64,000 nt of DNA from Agromyces badenianii (GCF_003070885.1 NZ_CP028913.1:620001-684000); one strand, 5' to 3'. Positions 16,919 through 25,537 are shown, counted from the first letter of the stretch. Program-made: numbers and translations. The notes: generated from the sequence alone by a model not told the origin.

Positions 16919-17557
16919 ATGGCACACATCGTCATCATCGGCGGTCACGGCAAGGTCGCCCTGCGACTCGAGCAACTGCTCGCCGAGCGCGGCGACGAGG
17001 TCGACGCGATCATCCGCAATCCCGACCACGCCGCCGACGTGACGGCCGCCGGAGCGAATCCGGTCGTCGCCGACATCGAGCAGCTCGACGTCGACGGCCT
17101 CGCCGAGCTCCTGAGCGGGCACGACGCGGTGGTCTGGTCGGCGGGCGCGGGCGGCGGCAACCCCGAGCGCACCGACGCCGTCGACCGCGACGCCGCCATC
17201 AGGTCGATGACCGCGGCGGAGCGCGCGGGCGTGCGCCGATACGTCATGGTGTCGTACTTCGGATCGCCCGATCACACCGTGCCCGAGGGCCACTCCTTCC
17301 GCGCCTACGCCGAAGCGAAGGCGGCGGCCGACGAACACCTCGTGTCCACCGCGCTCGACTGGACCATCCTCGGACCCAGCGGCCTGACCGACGGCGAGGG
17401 CACGGGTCGCATCGACGTCGACGCGAGCGAGAGCGGCACGGTCGATCGAGCGGATGTCGCCGCGGTCGCGGCCGCGGTGCTCGATCGGCCGAACACGGTG
17501 CGCCGCACCATCCGGTTCAACGGCGGCGGGACGCCGATCGCCGAAGCGCTCGGCTGA
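16919..17557 (+). CDS. NAD(P)-binding atypical short-chain reductase
   Basis: A 212-residue NmrA/YwnB-like Rossmann protein. The dinucleotide loop is IVIIGGHGKVALRL; GGHGKVA replaces the usual GxxGxxG pattern with a compatible glycine arrangement. Further landmarks are GANPVVADIEQLD and MVSYFGSPD, then the YAEAKAAAD segment with Tyr and Lys in YxxxK spacing. Relatives are NADH:flavin reductases or redox sensors. AAGGAGGAGCCC precedes ATG 16919, a strong ribosome site. Confidence 0.82.
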   Translation: MAHIVIIGGHGKVALRLEQLLAERGDEVDAIIRNPDHAADVTAAGANPVVADIEQLDVDGLAELLSGHDAVVWSAGAGGGNPERTDAVDRDAAIRSMTAAERAGVRRYVMVSYFGSPDHTVPEGHSFRAYAEAKAAADEHLVSTALDWTILGPSGLTDGEGTGRIDVDASESGTVDRADVAAVAAAVLDRPNTVRRTIRFNGGGTPIAEALG

Positions 17558-17571
17558 CCGCCCGCGTGCGG

Positions 17572-17682
17572 TCAGGGCTCGCGTGGTCGTCGCACCAATG
17601 ACCACAGCGCGGCGAGCAGGAGCCCCCCGCCGACCACGCCGATCGCTCCGAGCATCGACCACAGTACGAATTCCGTCGACAT
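17572..17682 (-). CDS. Small single-helix membrane protein (36 aa)
   Basis: A very short gene with a strong ribosome site, GGAGG six bases before ATG 17682. The product starts MSTEFVLWSMLGAIGVVG and continues as one hydrophobic helix, ending in a basic tail RRPREP: the pattern of a type of single-pass small membrane protein. It lies 14 bases past the end of the co-located plus-strand reductase, in antisense orientation. Function unknown. Confidence 0.6.
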   Translation of the reverse strand: MSTEFVLWSMLGAIGVVGGGLLLAALWSLVRRPREP

Positions 17683-17878
17683 CGCCCACCTCCGCGTCTC
17701 GGCTACATTCTGCCCGCGGCCCGGCTCGACCGCCAGCATCCAACGTGGGGTCGGCCTCGCCGGTGTCGGTCCTGCCGGTGTCGGCGGGCACCGCTCACGT
17801 GCGCGGGTGCCGCGTCAAGCGGTTGACGGATGTCGCGGCCGCCGCACACGCTGGAGGCATCCCTACCGCGGAGGCATC

Positions 17879-18106
17879 ATGACCGACCCACGAGACACGA
17901 CGCAGCGACACGACTCCGGGGGCATCGTCGACACCGGCGCCCACGCCGAGGAGCCGCACAACGCGGCCGACGACATGGAGACGGCCGAGAAGGATGCCGC
18001 CGAGGAGGCGGCATCGCACGACGACGACCCGAACGACCTCGAAGCCGACAACTCGGTCGAGGCCGACTCCATCGAGACCCTCGACCCCGACAACCCGCCG
18101 GCCTAG
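17879..18106 (+). CDS. Small acidic hypothetical protein
   Basis: 75 residues, rich in Asp, Glu and Ala (ETAEKDAAEEAASHDDD), no hydrophobic core, probably disordered. GCGGAGGCATC precedes ATG 17879. Similar short acidic proteins are frequent in this family without known role. The 196 bases upstream (17683-17878) hold a TTGACG box at 17822 but I find no matching -10 element. Confidence 0.65.
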   Translation: MTDPRDTTQRHDSGGIVDTGAHAEEPHNAADDMETAEKDAAEEAASHDDDPNDLEADNSVEADSIETLDPDNPPA

Positions 18107-18256
18107 TCGTCGGCGCGGCGAACGAGTTGTGCGATGACTCGCGGCGATGCCGACCGCCCGCTGTCGGCAGTGCTGCCCTGAGCAGCGCGGCGCCGCGGCA
18201 TCCGTGACTCTTCAGGTCGTTGCCGTCGGCGAGCGCACGGCTCGTCATGCCAAAAT

Positions 18257-19207
18257 GTGTCGGTGACCCGCCTGACCGACCCGACCGCGCACCACGCGAC
18301 TCGTCGGCGCAGTCGGTGGCTGCCGCTCGTGTGGGCGGTGCCGGCCGCGGTCGCCGTGCTCGCGGCGGTCGTGCTGTTCGCGATCTGGTTGCGCGCCCAG
18401 CCGCAGGTGCAGGAGTTCATCGCGCGATACCCCGGCACGACGCCGCTGCCCGAGGGCTCGCCGGTCGGCCTCCCGGCCTGGCTCGGCTGGCAGCACTTCC
18501 TGAACGCGTTCTTCCTCGTGCTGCTCGTGCGCTCCGGGCTGCTGCTGCGCAAGGGAGGCCGGCCCCCGGCCCGCTGGGTGCGAAACAACGACGGGCTCGT
18601 TCGCACCAAGAACCCGCCGTGGAAGATCAGCATCAACCTTTGGTTGCACTTCACCGTCGACGCGCTCTGGGTGCTCAACGGCATCGTCTTCATCGTGCTG
18701 CTCTTCGCGACCGGGCAGTGGGTGCGCATCGTGCCGACGAGCCCCGACATCTGGCCGAACGCACTGTCGGCGGCGCTGCAGTACGCCTCGCTCGACTGGC
18801 CGGTCGAGCATGCCTGGGTGAACTACAACAGCCTGCAGGTGCTCAGCTACTTCGCGATCGTCTTCGTCGTCGCTCCGCTCGCCGTGATCACGGGCCTGCG
18901 TCTCTCGTCGGTGTGGCCGCAACGCGCCGAACGGCTGAACCGCGTATACCCGTCGTCGCTCGCCAAGGCCGTGCACTACCCGGTGATGCTCGTCTTCGTG
19001 GCGTTCATCATCGTGCACGTCGCGCTCGTGTTCGCGACCGGCGCGCTGCGCAACCTCGATGCGATGTACGCGAGCCGCGACGATGCGTCGTGGCTCGGCT
19101 TCGCCGTCTTCGCGGTGTCGCTCGCGGTGATGGTCGCGGGCTGGTTCGCCGTGCGCCCCGAGGTTCTGAAGCCCATCGCGAGCCGCATGGGCACCGTCAC
19201 TCGCTGA
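18257..19207 (+). CDS. Cytochrome b/b561-like integral membrane protein
   Basis: A 316-residue protein with five or more membrane helices. Candidate haem-ligand histidines are in GWQHFLNAFF, LWLHFTVDALW, VHYPVMLVF and IIVHVALVF, spaced as in the b-type cytochrome subunits of formate dehydrogenase and thiosulfate reductase. No oxidoreductase partner follows. The last helix ends in the basic segment RPEVLKPIASRMG. Start GTG 18257 or GTG 18263; no ribosome site separates them. The 150 bases upstream show nothing coding. Confidence 0.8.
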   Translation: MSVTRLTDPTAHHATRRRSRWLPLVWAVPAAVAVLAAVVLFAIWLRAQPQVQEFIARYPGTTPLPEGSPVGLPAWLGWQHFLNAFFLVLLVRSGLLLRKGGRPPARWVRNNDGLVRTKNPPWKISINLWLHFTVDALWVLNGIVFIVLLFATGQWVRIVPTSPDIWPNALSAALQYASLDWPVEHAWVNYNSLQVLSYFAIVFVVAPLAVITGLRLSSVWPQRAERLNRVYPSSLAKAVHYPVMLVFVAFIIVHVALVFATGALRNLDAMYASRDDASWLGFAVFAVSLAVMVAGWFAVRPEVLKPIASRMGTVTR

Positions 19208-19212
19208 GCCGG

Positions 19213-19231
19213 GTAGGTAAGGCTCGCCTCA
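19213..19231. promoter_or_regulatory. IdeR/DtxR-type iron box
   Basis: GTAGGTAAGGCTCGCCTCA matches the 19-base DtxR/IdeR consensus at 14 fixed positions plus the A/T position, with intact AGGT and GCCT half-sites. It sits 113 bases upstream of the DUF1540 gene. The window itself encodes a DtxR-family regulator at 44009. Confidence 0.65.
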
Positions 19232-19343
19232 GAAAAAAGTGGCGATGATCTGCGAAAACCCGTCCGATTCCTGCTGCGCGATCGACGCCCGCGGGCGTAC
19301 CATCGCCGATAACGCACGACCGCTCATCGCACTGGAGGTCACC

Positions 19344-19646
19344 ATGAGCATGACGCTCGACGATCTGCCCGCCGTCGCCGAATGCTCGGTGGCCGGCTGT
19401 TCGTACAACGATCATTCGCACTGCCACGCGGCCGCGGTCACGATCGGCGGCTCGGTCGGCGATGCCGAGTGCGCCACGTTCATTCCGCTCGGCAGGAAGG
19501 GCGGCCTCGACAAGGTGCTCACGCACGTCGGGGCGTGTCAACGGGCCGAGTGCGTGCACAACTCCTCGCTCGAGTGCACGGCGCCCTCGGTGCGCATCGG
19601 CGCCGGTGCCGACGATGCCGACTGCCTCACCTACGAGCCGCGCTGA
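19344..19646 (+). CDS. Two-repeat DUF1540 cysteine-rich protein
   Basis: A 100-residue protein made of two copies of a Cys-rich unit: AECSVAGCSYNDHSHCHA with a later AECATF, then GACQRAECVHNSSLECTA with a later ADCLTY. Each has four regularly placed cysteines, consistent with a metal-binding knuckle; the metal is not known. GGAGG sits five bases before ATG 19344. The iron box at 19213 suggests iron-dependent repression, hinting at an iron-starvation role. Confidence 0.85.
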   Translation: MSMTLDDLPAVAECSVAGCSYNDHSHCHAAAVTIGGSVGDAECATFIPLGRKGGLDKVLTHVGACQRAECVHNSSLECTAPSVRIGAGADDADCLTYEPR

Positions 19647-19651
19647 ACCCC

Positions 19652-20170
19652 TCAACCCACGCGGTCGGCGGGTGCCTCGCTGAACTGGCACGACGTGGCT
19701 GAGAGCCGCCCGTCGGGATCGAGTCGCGCGAGCACGGCGCCGGCGATGTCGTAGAGCTGCTCGAGCTGCTCGGGGGCGAGCGCGTCGAGCACGTTCGCGC
19801 GCACGGTTTCGACGTGGCCCGGCGCTGCAGCCGAGATCACGTCGAGACCCGCCTCGGTGACCGTGGCGTTGGTCGCGCGGCGGTCTTCGGGGCAGGGGAA
19901 GCGCTCGATGAGCCCGCGTTCCTCGAGTCGCCGGGCGACGTGCGAGAGGCGAGGCAGCGTCGCATTCGTGCGTGATGCGAGCTCGGTCATGCGCATGGTG
20001 CGCGCCGGTGCCGCGGCGAGTGCCATGAGCGCGGCGTACTCGAAATGCGTCAGTCCGGCGTCGCGCAGCAACTGCGCGTCGAGCGCGCCGGGCAGCAGCT
20101 CGGTGAGCGCCACGAGGCGCACCCAGGCGGCCGACTCCTCAGGCGCGAGCCACCTCGTCTCATCCGTCAT
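19652..20170 (-). CDS. MarR family transcriptional regulator
   Basis: A 172-residue winged-helix regulator. The DNA-binding core includes MTELASRTNATLPRLSHVA and the wing region RRLEERGLIERFPCPEDRR, a standard MarR signature (DRRATNATVTEAG). Start ATG 20170. It is divergent from the oxidoreductase at 20271, with two copies of GTTGWCGMAACAA between them, so it probably represses that gene and itself. It ends five bases from the DUF1540 stop on the other strand. Confidence 0.9.
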   Translation of the reverse strand: MTDETRWLAPEESAAWVRLVALTELLPGALDAQLLRDAGLTHFEYAALMALAAAPARTMRMTELASRTNATLPRLSHVARRLEERGLIERFPCPEDRRATNATVTEAGLDVISAAAPGHVETVRANVLDALAPEQLEQLYDIAGAVLARLDPDGRLSATSCQFSEAPADRVG

Positions 20171-20190
20171 GTCAGCAGTCTATCGCAATG

Positions 20191-20238
20191 GTTGACGCAA
20201 CAACTGAACGCGCGTAGGGTGATAGTTGTCGAAACAAG
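20191..20238. promoter_or_regulatory. Paired MarR operator candidates
   Basis: Two direct copies, GTTGACGCAACAAC at 20191-20204 and GTTGTCGAAACAAG at 20225-20238, agree at 11 of 14 positions and start 34 bases apart, about three helical turns. Both contain TTG/CAA half-sites with short spacers, as MarR sites usually do. They lie between the divergent starts at 20170 and 20271. Confidence 0.6.
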
Positions 20239-20270
20239 TAATCGCGTCGAATGGCGCGGGGAGGAATGAC

Positions 20271-20843
20271 ATGACGACCGTCAGCATCATCGGAAACGGC
20301 AACATGGGCACGGCCATCGGAGGCATCGTGGCCGCGGGCGGAAACACCGTCGAGTTCATCGGGCGCGACAGCGCCGAGCCGATCACGGGCGACATCGTGG
20401 TGCTCGCCGTGCCGCACCCCGCGCTCGCCGAGATCGTGGCATCCCGCGGTGCCGAGCTCGCCGGCAAGATCGTCGTCGACATCACGAACCCGCTCGACTT
20501 CGCGACCTTCGACGGGCTCGTGGTTCCCGCCGACGGGTCGGCTGCGAACGAGCTCGCCGATGCCCTGCCCGACTCGACGGTGCTGAAGGCGTTCAACACG
20601 AACTTCGCCGCGACCCTCGCTGCGAAGACCATCGGCTCGAACCCGACCACGGTGCTCATCGCCGGTGACGACGACGACGCGAAGCAGGCCCTCGCCGAGG
20701 TCGTGCGAGCGGGCGGCGTGGCCGCGGTCGACGCGGGCCGTCTCTCCCGGGCACGTGAGCTCGAGGCCATCGGCTTCCTGCAGCTTACGCTTGCCGTGCA
20801 GGAGAAGGTCGGCTGGAACGCCGGGCTCGCGCTCGTCGCCTGA
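20271..20843 (+). CDS. NADPH-dependent F420 reductase-like oxidoreductase
   Basis: A 190-residue protein of the NpdG-like (F420H2:NADP+ oxidoreductase) group. The Rossmann loop is SIIGNGNMGTAIG, then VVLAVPHPALAEI and VVDITNPLDF, and the C-terminal LEAIGFLQLTLA. The family either uses F420 or has become a general NADP-dependent reductase; the partner cofactor is not shown by sequence. GGGGAGG precedes ATG 20271 with six-base spacing. Likely controlled by the divergent MarR. Confidence 0.85.
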   Translation: MTTVSIIGNGNMGTAIGGIVAAGGNTVEFIGRDSAEPITGDIVVLAVPHPALAEIVASRGAELAGKIVVDITNPLDFATFDGLVVPADGSAANELADALPDSTVLKAFNTNFAATLAAKTIGSNPTTVLIAGDDDDAKQALAEVVRAGGVAAVDAGRLSRARELEAIGFLQLTLAVQEKVGWNAGLALVA

Positions 20844-20852
20844 CCCGGACCG

Positions 20853-20940
20853 CGTCGGAGTGCGGGATCGCGTCGGAGTGCGCGAATCGTGTCGGAGGCA
20901 CGCGATCCGCGTCCTCCGACACGAGCGGCTCACTCCGACG
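20853..20940. repeat. Compound palindrome, related to the dispersed family
   Basis: Outer arms CGTCGGAGTG / CACTCCGACG (perfect, 10 bp) enclose an inner perfect 11-base stem CGTGTCGGAGG / CCTCCGACACG (20888-20898 with 20913-20923). GCGTCGGAGTGCG is also repeated directly at 20852 and 20870. The segment CGACACGAGCGG equals part of the 3' arm of copy 3. It lies between convergent genes and includes the last codons of the hydrolase at 20930. Confidence 0.7.
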
Positions 20941-21796
20941 GGCTGGATTCCCGGCGCAGGTAGGCCAGCTGCGCCCGAACGGATGCCTCGGCGGCACCCC
21001 GCACCGAGGAGTGCGTGTCGGCGTAGACGAGGTCGGTGACCGCCTCGGGCGAGGCGTCGGCGCCGAGCGTGCGGAGCGCGGCGCGCACCTGCTCGAGCCG
21101 CTCGGCACGGTGCGCGAGGTAGGCGTCGCAGATGGCGGCGAGGTCGGGCAGCGTCGGCCCGTGCCCCGGCAGCACGCCGACCGGGCCGGGGGTGCCGACG
21201 GCGCGCAGCCGCTCGAGCGAATCGAGGTACGGGCCGAGGGCGCCGTCGGGGTCGGCGATGATCGTCGTTCCGCTGCCGAGGATCGTGTCGCCGGTGAGCA
21301 CGGTGCCGGTGCCGCTGCCCGAACCCACGAGGCCGGCCGAGTCGCTGGGGCCAGTCGGCCCGCCCGCCGCCATCGCATCGCCCGGAAGCGAGAAGCACGC
21401 CGAGTCCGCGGTGTGACCCGGCGTCGCGATCACCTCGATCTCGAGTCCGGCGGCGCGGATGCGTTCGCCGCCGGCCAGGGGTTCCCCGCCGAGGCAGAGC
21501 GCCGGGTCGATCGCGCGCACCGGGGCATCCGTCATCGCATGGAACGCGGCGAGCGACTCGGTGTGGTCGGCGTGATGGTGCGAGACGAGCACGAGCTCGA
21601 CCGGGCCGGCGCTCGCGAGCGCCGCAAGGTGCCGCGCCACGGCCGGGCCCGGGTCGACCACGACCACCCCGGCCGCGCCCGGCGCCCGCAGCACGTAGGA
21701 GTTGGTGCCGCCGAGTGTCATGGGCCCCGCATTCGGCGCGAGCACCAGACGGGCGAACCTCGACACGAGCACGCCGGGACCGGCACCGTCATCCAT
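20930..21796 (-). CDS. Metallo-beta-lactamase fold hydrolase
   Basis: A 288-residue MBL-fold protein. The metal motif is HHHADH at residues 73-78 (His-x-His-x-Asp-His), then the second His in ATPGHTADS, Asp in LTGDTILG, and His in LPGHGPTLPD. The TNSYVL start and the C-terminal winged helix-like tail resemble the glyoxalase II-like/LACTB2 group, which hydrolyses thioesters or RNA. A Gly/Ser-rich insertion (SGSGTGT) precedes the GDTILG motif. Start ATG 21796. Confidence 0.88.
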   Translation of the reverse strand: MDDGAGPGVLVSRFARLVLAPNAGPMTLGGTNSYVLRAPGAAGVVVVDPGPAVARHLAALASAGPVELVLVSHHHADHTESLAAFHAMTDAPVRAIDPALCLGGEPLAGGERIRAAGLEIEVIATPGHTADSACFSLPGDAMAAGGPTGPSDSAGLVGSGSGTGTVLTGDTILGSGTTIIADPDGALGPYLDSLERLRAVGTPGPVGVLPGHGPTLPDLAAICDAYLAHRAERLEQVRAALRTLGADASPEAVTDLVYADTHSSVRGAAEASVRAQLAYLRRESSPSE

Positions 21797-21854
21797 GCCG
21801 GAAGTGTACCGGCCACCCGATGCGCGGGCGCGAGTGCGGGCCTAGCATGAGGGC

Positions 21855-22583
21855 ATGCAGAGCGATCTCGAATCACTGACGAGTCCCGTCGCGACCGGTG
21901 CCGCCGCGACCGTGGTGCTGCTGCGCGACGGCGAGCGAGGCCTCGAGGTGCTGCTCGCCGAGCGCCCGCGCGACCGTGGGTCGTTCCCCGGGGCCTGGGT
22001 CTTCCCGGGCGGCGCGGTCGATGCAGCGGATGCCGCGGGCCACCCGATCGACGGCATCGACGCCGCTCGACGGGCCGCGGTGCGCGAGACCCGCGAGGAG
22101 GTCGGCCTCGAGCTCGACCCCGACGAGCTCGTGCCGTTCTCGCACTGGACCCCGCCGAAGGGCTCGCCGAAGCAGCTGACCACGACGTTCTTCGCGGTTC
22201 GCATGCCCGACGGCGAGCTGCGGCTCGCGCCCGACGAGGTCGTCGCGGCCGAGTGGCTGCGCCCGGTCGACGCGCTCGAGCGCCACGCAGCCGGCTCGAT
22301 GACGCTCTGGCCGCCCACGTGGGTGACGCTGCACGGCCTCGCGAGCGCGGCATCCGTCGACGAGGCCCTCGACGAGCTGCGTCGAGGCGAGGTGCGGCCG
22401 TTCGTCGCGAGGGTCGCCGACGGCGGATCGACCATCCTCTGGCAGGAGGACGACGAGTACGCCGATGCCGAGCGGATCCGCGAGCGCGAGCCCGCGGTGC
22501 CCGATGACGCCCCCGACGCCGAGGGCAACCGGCATCGGCTGATGATGGACCGCCTGCCGTGGGTCTACCTCGATTCGTTCTGA
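21855..22583 (+). CDS. NUDIX hydrolase (NUDT19-like)
   Basis: A 242-residue protein. The N-terminal VVLLRDGERGLEVLLAERP is followed by WVFPGGAVDAAD and the box RRAAVRETREEVGLELD, the catalytic RETxEEVG, with an insertion between G and the box as in the NUDT7/NUDT19 CoA-diphosphatase-like group. CoA hydrolysis is possible but unproven. ATG 21855 has weak ribosome signals (GAGGGC). First of three co-oriented genes (22622, 24098) that may form one transcript. Confidence 0.85.
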   Translation: MQSDLESLTSPVATGAAATVVLLRDGERGLEVLLAERPRDRGSFPGAWVFPGGAVDAADAAGHPIDGIDAARRAAVRETREEVGLELDPDELVPFSHWTPPKGSPKQLTTTFFAVRMPDGELRLAPDEVVAAEWLRPVDALERHAAGSMTLWPPTWVTLHGLASAASVDEALDELRRGEVRPFVARVADGGSTILWQEDDEYADAERIREREPAVPDDAPDAEGNRHRLMMDRLPWVYLDSF

Positions 22584-22621
22584 GTGAGTGAGCGAGCCGA
22601 GCGCATGACTGTCGAGCGCAC

Positions 22622-24064
22622 ATGACGGGCATCCCCGACGTCACCGTCGTCGGCAGCGGGCCCAACGGACTCGTCGCCGCGGTGCTCGCCGCCCGTGCCG
22701 GACTCTCGGTGCGGGTGCTCGAGGCCGCTCCCACGATCGGCGGCGGGTTGCGCACCGCCGAGCTCACGCTGCCCGGGTTCCGGCACGACGTGTGCTCGAC
22801 GGTGCATCCGGCCGGCCTCGCGTCACCCGTCTTCAAGCGGCTCGGCCTGCTCGATCGGGTCGACTGGGTCGTGCCCGAGCTGTCGTACGCGCACCCGCTC
22901 GACGGCGGCCGGGCGGGGCTCGCCTGGCGCGACCTCGACCGCACCGTCGACGGGCTCGGCCGTGACGGCGAGGCGTGGCGACAGCTGCTCGCACCGCTCC
23001 TCGCGCGAAGCCGCGGCGTGGTCGACTTCACCGGTTCGCAGCTGCTGCGTGTGCCGCGCGACCCCGTCGCCGCGCTCCGGTTCGGGCTCCGCGCGCTCGA
23101 ACAGGGCACCGCCGCGTGGAACGCGCGCTTCCGTGGCGACCTCGCCCCCGCACTCTTCACCGGCGTCGTCGCGCATGCCGCGGGCGGCATGCCGTCGCTC
23201 GCATCGGCCGGCGCCGGCCTGTTGATCGCGATGCACGCGCATGGCGTCGGATGGGGGCTGCCGCTCGGCGGCTCGCAGTCGATCGCCGACGCGCTCGCCG
23301 ACGAGCTCCGGGCGCGCGGCGGCGAGATCGTGACGGATGCCGCGGTCGCCTCACTCTCCGAGGTCACGGGTTCCCGAGCGGTGCTGCTCGACACCTCGCC
23401 CGAACTGCTGTTCACCGCGGCGTTGCCCTCGGGCTACGCTCGCGCCCTGCGGCGGTACCGGTACGGCACGGGTGTGGCGAAGGTCGACTTCGCGCTGAGC
23501 GGGCCGGTGCCCTGGGCGAACCCCGAGGTGCGGCTCGCGCCGACCGTGCACCTCGGCGGCAGCCGGGCCGAGATCGCGGCGGCCGAGAACGCCGTCGCCC
23601 GCGGCTACCAGCCGGGTGCGGGCGGCGGGCTGCCGCAGCATCCCTACGTGCTCGCGGCGCAGCCGACCGTCGTCGACCCGAGCCGTGCACCTGCGGGGCG
23701 GCACGTGCTGTGGGCCTACACCCACGTGCCGGCGGGATCGACGCTCGACCCCACCGAGCTCGTGACGGCGGAGGTCGAGCGGTTCGCGCCCGGCTTCCGC
23801 GACGTCGTGCTCGGCTCGGCGGCGAGCTCCGCAGCGGAACTCGGCCGATACAACGCGAACTACATCGGCGGCGACATCTACTCCGGCGAGATCACGATGC
23901 GGCAGCTGGTGAAGCGTCCGGTCGTCTCGACGGCGCCGTGGCGCACGCCGATCGACGGCGTCTACCTGTGCTCGAGCGCGACGCCGCCCGGGCCGGCCGT
24001 GCACGGCCTGAACGGATGGTACGCGGCGAAGCTCGCCCTGAAGGAGCGCTTCGGGCTGCGCTGA
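22622..24064 (+). CDS. NAD(P)/FAD-dependent oxidoreductase, phytoene-desaturase-like
   Basis: A 480-residue flavoprotein. The N-terminal FAD loop reads VVGSGPNGLVAAVLAARAG (GxGxxG pattern), then VLEAAPTIGGGLRT, the GG motif of the CrtI/PDH-like family. The C-terminus has LCSSATPPGPAVHGLNGW, matching the second flavin-contact motif. Members act in carotenoid or quinone metabolism, often poorly defined, and no carotenoid genes are adjacent. The start is ATG 22622, 38 bases after the NUDIX stop. Confidence 0.87.
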   Translation: MTGIPDVTVVGSGPNGLVAAVLAARAGLSVRVLEAAPTIGGGLRTAELTLPGFRHDVCSTVHPAGLASPVFKRLGLLDRVDWVVPELSYAHPLDGGRAGLAWRDLDRTVDGLGRDGEAWRQLLAPLLARSRGVVDFTGSQLLRVPRDPVAALRFGLRALEQGTAAWNARFRGDLAPALFTGVVAHAAGGMPSLASAGAGLLIAMHAHGVGWGLPLGGSQSIADALADELRARGGEIVTDAAVASLSEVTGSRAVLLDTSPELLFTAALPSGYARALRRYRYGTGVAKVDFALSGPVPWANPEVRLAPTVHLGGSRAEIAAAENAVARGYQPGAGGGLPQHPYVLAAQPTVVDPSRAPAGRHVLWAYTHVPAGSTLDPTELVTAEVERFAPGFRDVVLGSAASSAAELGRYNANYIGGDIYSGEITMRQLVKRPVVSTAPWRTPIDGVYLCSSATPPGPAVHGLNGWYAAKLALKERFGLR

Positions 24065-24097
24065 CGCCGTTCGCCGGCGGGGGCGTAGCGTGAGCAC

Positions 24098-25537
24098 GTG
24101 GACTGGACCTCCTGGTTCGAGGCGCACGACTACGAGATCGCGCGGCAGGTGTTGCAGCGCGGCGTGGCGGCGCTCGCATTCGTGGCCTTCGCCTCGACGC
24201 TGAACCAGTTCCGGCCGCTCCTCGGCGAGCACGGCCTGCTGCCGGTGCCCGAACTGCTGCGGCTCGCTCCGCGCCTGCGCGGCCCGAGCGTCTTCCGCTG
24301 GGGGTACACCGACCGGCGTCTCGTGGCGGTGACGATCGTCGGGCTCGTGCTCGCGGCATCCGTCGTCATCGGGCTTCCGCAGCTCGGTCCGCCCTGGGTG
24401 CCCATGCTCGTCTTCCTCGCCCTCTGGATGCTCTACCTGTCGATCGTCAACGTCGGCCAGACGTTCTACGGCTTCGGCTGGGAGATGCTGCTCTGCGAGG
24501 CGCTCTTCACCGTCGCGTTCCTCGGGTCGAACGAGACGCCGCCGCCGCTGACGATCGTCATCGCGGTCTGGTGGCTCGTGTTCCGGCTCGAGTTCGGGGC
24601 CGGCATGATCAAGATCCGCGGCGGGCCCGAGTGGCGCGACCTCACCGCGCTCATGTACCACCACGAGACGCAGCCGATGCCGAACCCGCTGAGCCGCCAG
24701 GCGCACCTGCTGCCGAAGTGGTTCCACCGGGGCGAGGTGGTCGGCAACCACGTCGCGCAGCTCGTCGTGCCGTTCTTGCTGTTCGTACCGGGGCCGGTCG
24801 GCTCGACGGCCGTGACGATCGTGATCCTCACCCAGCTCTGGCTCATCGCGACGGGCAACTTCGCCTGGCTCAACTGGATCACCGTCGTGCTCGCGGCATC
24901 CGCGATCACCGACTCGGCCTGGCACCGGCTGATCCCGGCGATCCCCGCCGATCTGGGCACGGATGCCGCGGCGACCCCGCTCTGGTGGGGTGTCGTGGTG
25001 CTCGCGGCATCCGCCCTGCTCCTCGTGCTGAGTTTCTGGCCGGTGCGCAACCTGCTCTCGCGGCAGCAGCTCATGAACGCGTCGTTCAACCGCTGGATGC
25101 TCGTGAACGCCTACGGCGCCTTCGGCACGGTGACGAAGCGCCGCATCGAGATCGTCGTCGAGGGCACTCTCGCCGAGTCGCCCGACTCAGCCGCCGAGTG
25201 GCGGGAGTACGGGTTCAAGGGCAAGCCCGGCGAGGTGCGCGCCGTGCCGCGGCAGTGGGCGCCGTATCACCTGCGGCTCGACTGGCTGATGTGGTTCCTG
25301 CCGCTCGGGCGCATGTGGGAACCGTGGTTCGAGGTGTTCCTCGCGCGGCTGCTCGAAGCGGATGCCCCGACGCTCGCGCTCCTGCGCACCGACCCGTTCG
25401 GCGGCGCCGCCCCCCGCTGGGTGCGTGCCCGTGCCTACCACTACCGGTTCGCGACGCGGGCGGAGTTCCGCGAGACGGGCGAGCGGTGGGTGCGCACGCT
25501 GCAGGGCGAGATCGTGCCGCCGTCGGCGCTGCGGTGA
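24098..25537 (+). CDS. Lipase maturation factor family membrane protein
   Basis: A 479-residue protein with about six to eight membrane helices in the first 320 residues, then a soluble domain. Landmarks typical of the LMF family are WLVFRLEFGAGMIKIRG, YHHETQPMPNPLS and YGAFGTVTKRRIEIVVEGT, and near the end HYRFATRAEFRETGERWV. The eukaryotic homologue LMF1 helps lipases fold in the ER; the bacterial role is unknown. GTG 24098 was chosen because the first residues (DWTSWFEAHDYEIARQ) match the usual beginning. Confidence 0.85.
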   Translation: MDWTSWFEAHDYEIARQVLQRGVAALAFVAFASTLNQFRPLLGEHGLLPVPELLRLAPRLRGPSVFRWGYTDRRLVAVTIVGLVLAASVVIGLPQLGPPWVPMLVFLALWMLYLSIVNVGQTFYGFGWEMLLCEALFTVAFLGSNETPPPLTIVIAVWWLVFRLEFGAGMIKIRGGPEWRDLTALMYHHETQPMPNPLSRQAHLLPKWFHRGEVVGNHVAQLVVPFLLFVPGPVGSTAVTIVILTQLWLIATGNFAWLNWITVVLAASAITDSAWHRLIPAIPADLGTDAAATPLWWGVVVLAASALLLVLSFWPVRNLLSRQQLMNASFNRWMLVNAYGAFGTVTKRRIEIVVEGTLAESPDSAAEWREYGFKGKPGEVRAVPRQWAPYHLRLDWLMWFLPLGRMWEPWFEVFLARLLEADAPTLALLRTDPFGGAAPRWVRARAYHYRFATRAEFRETGERWVRTLQGEIVPPSALR

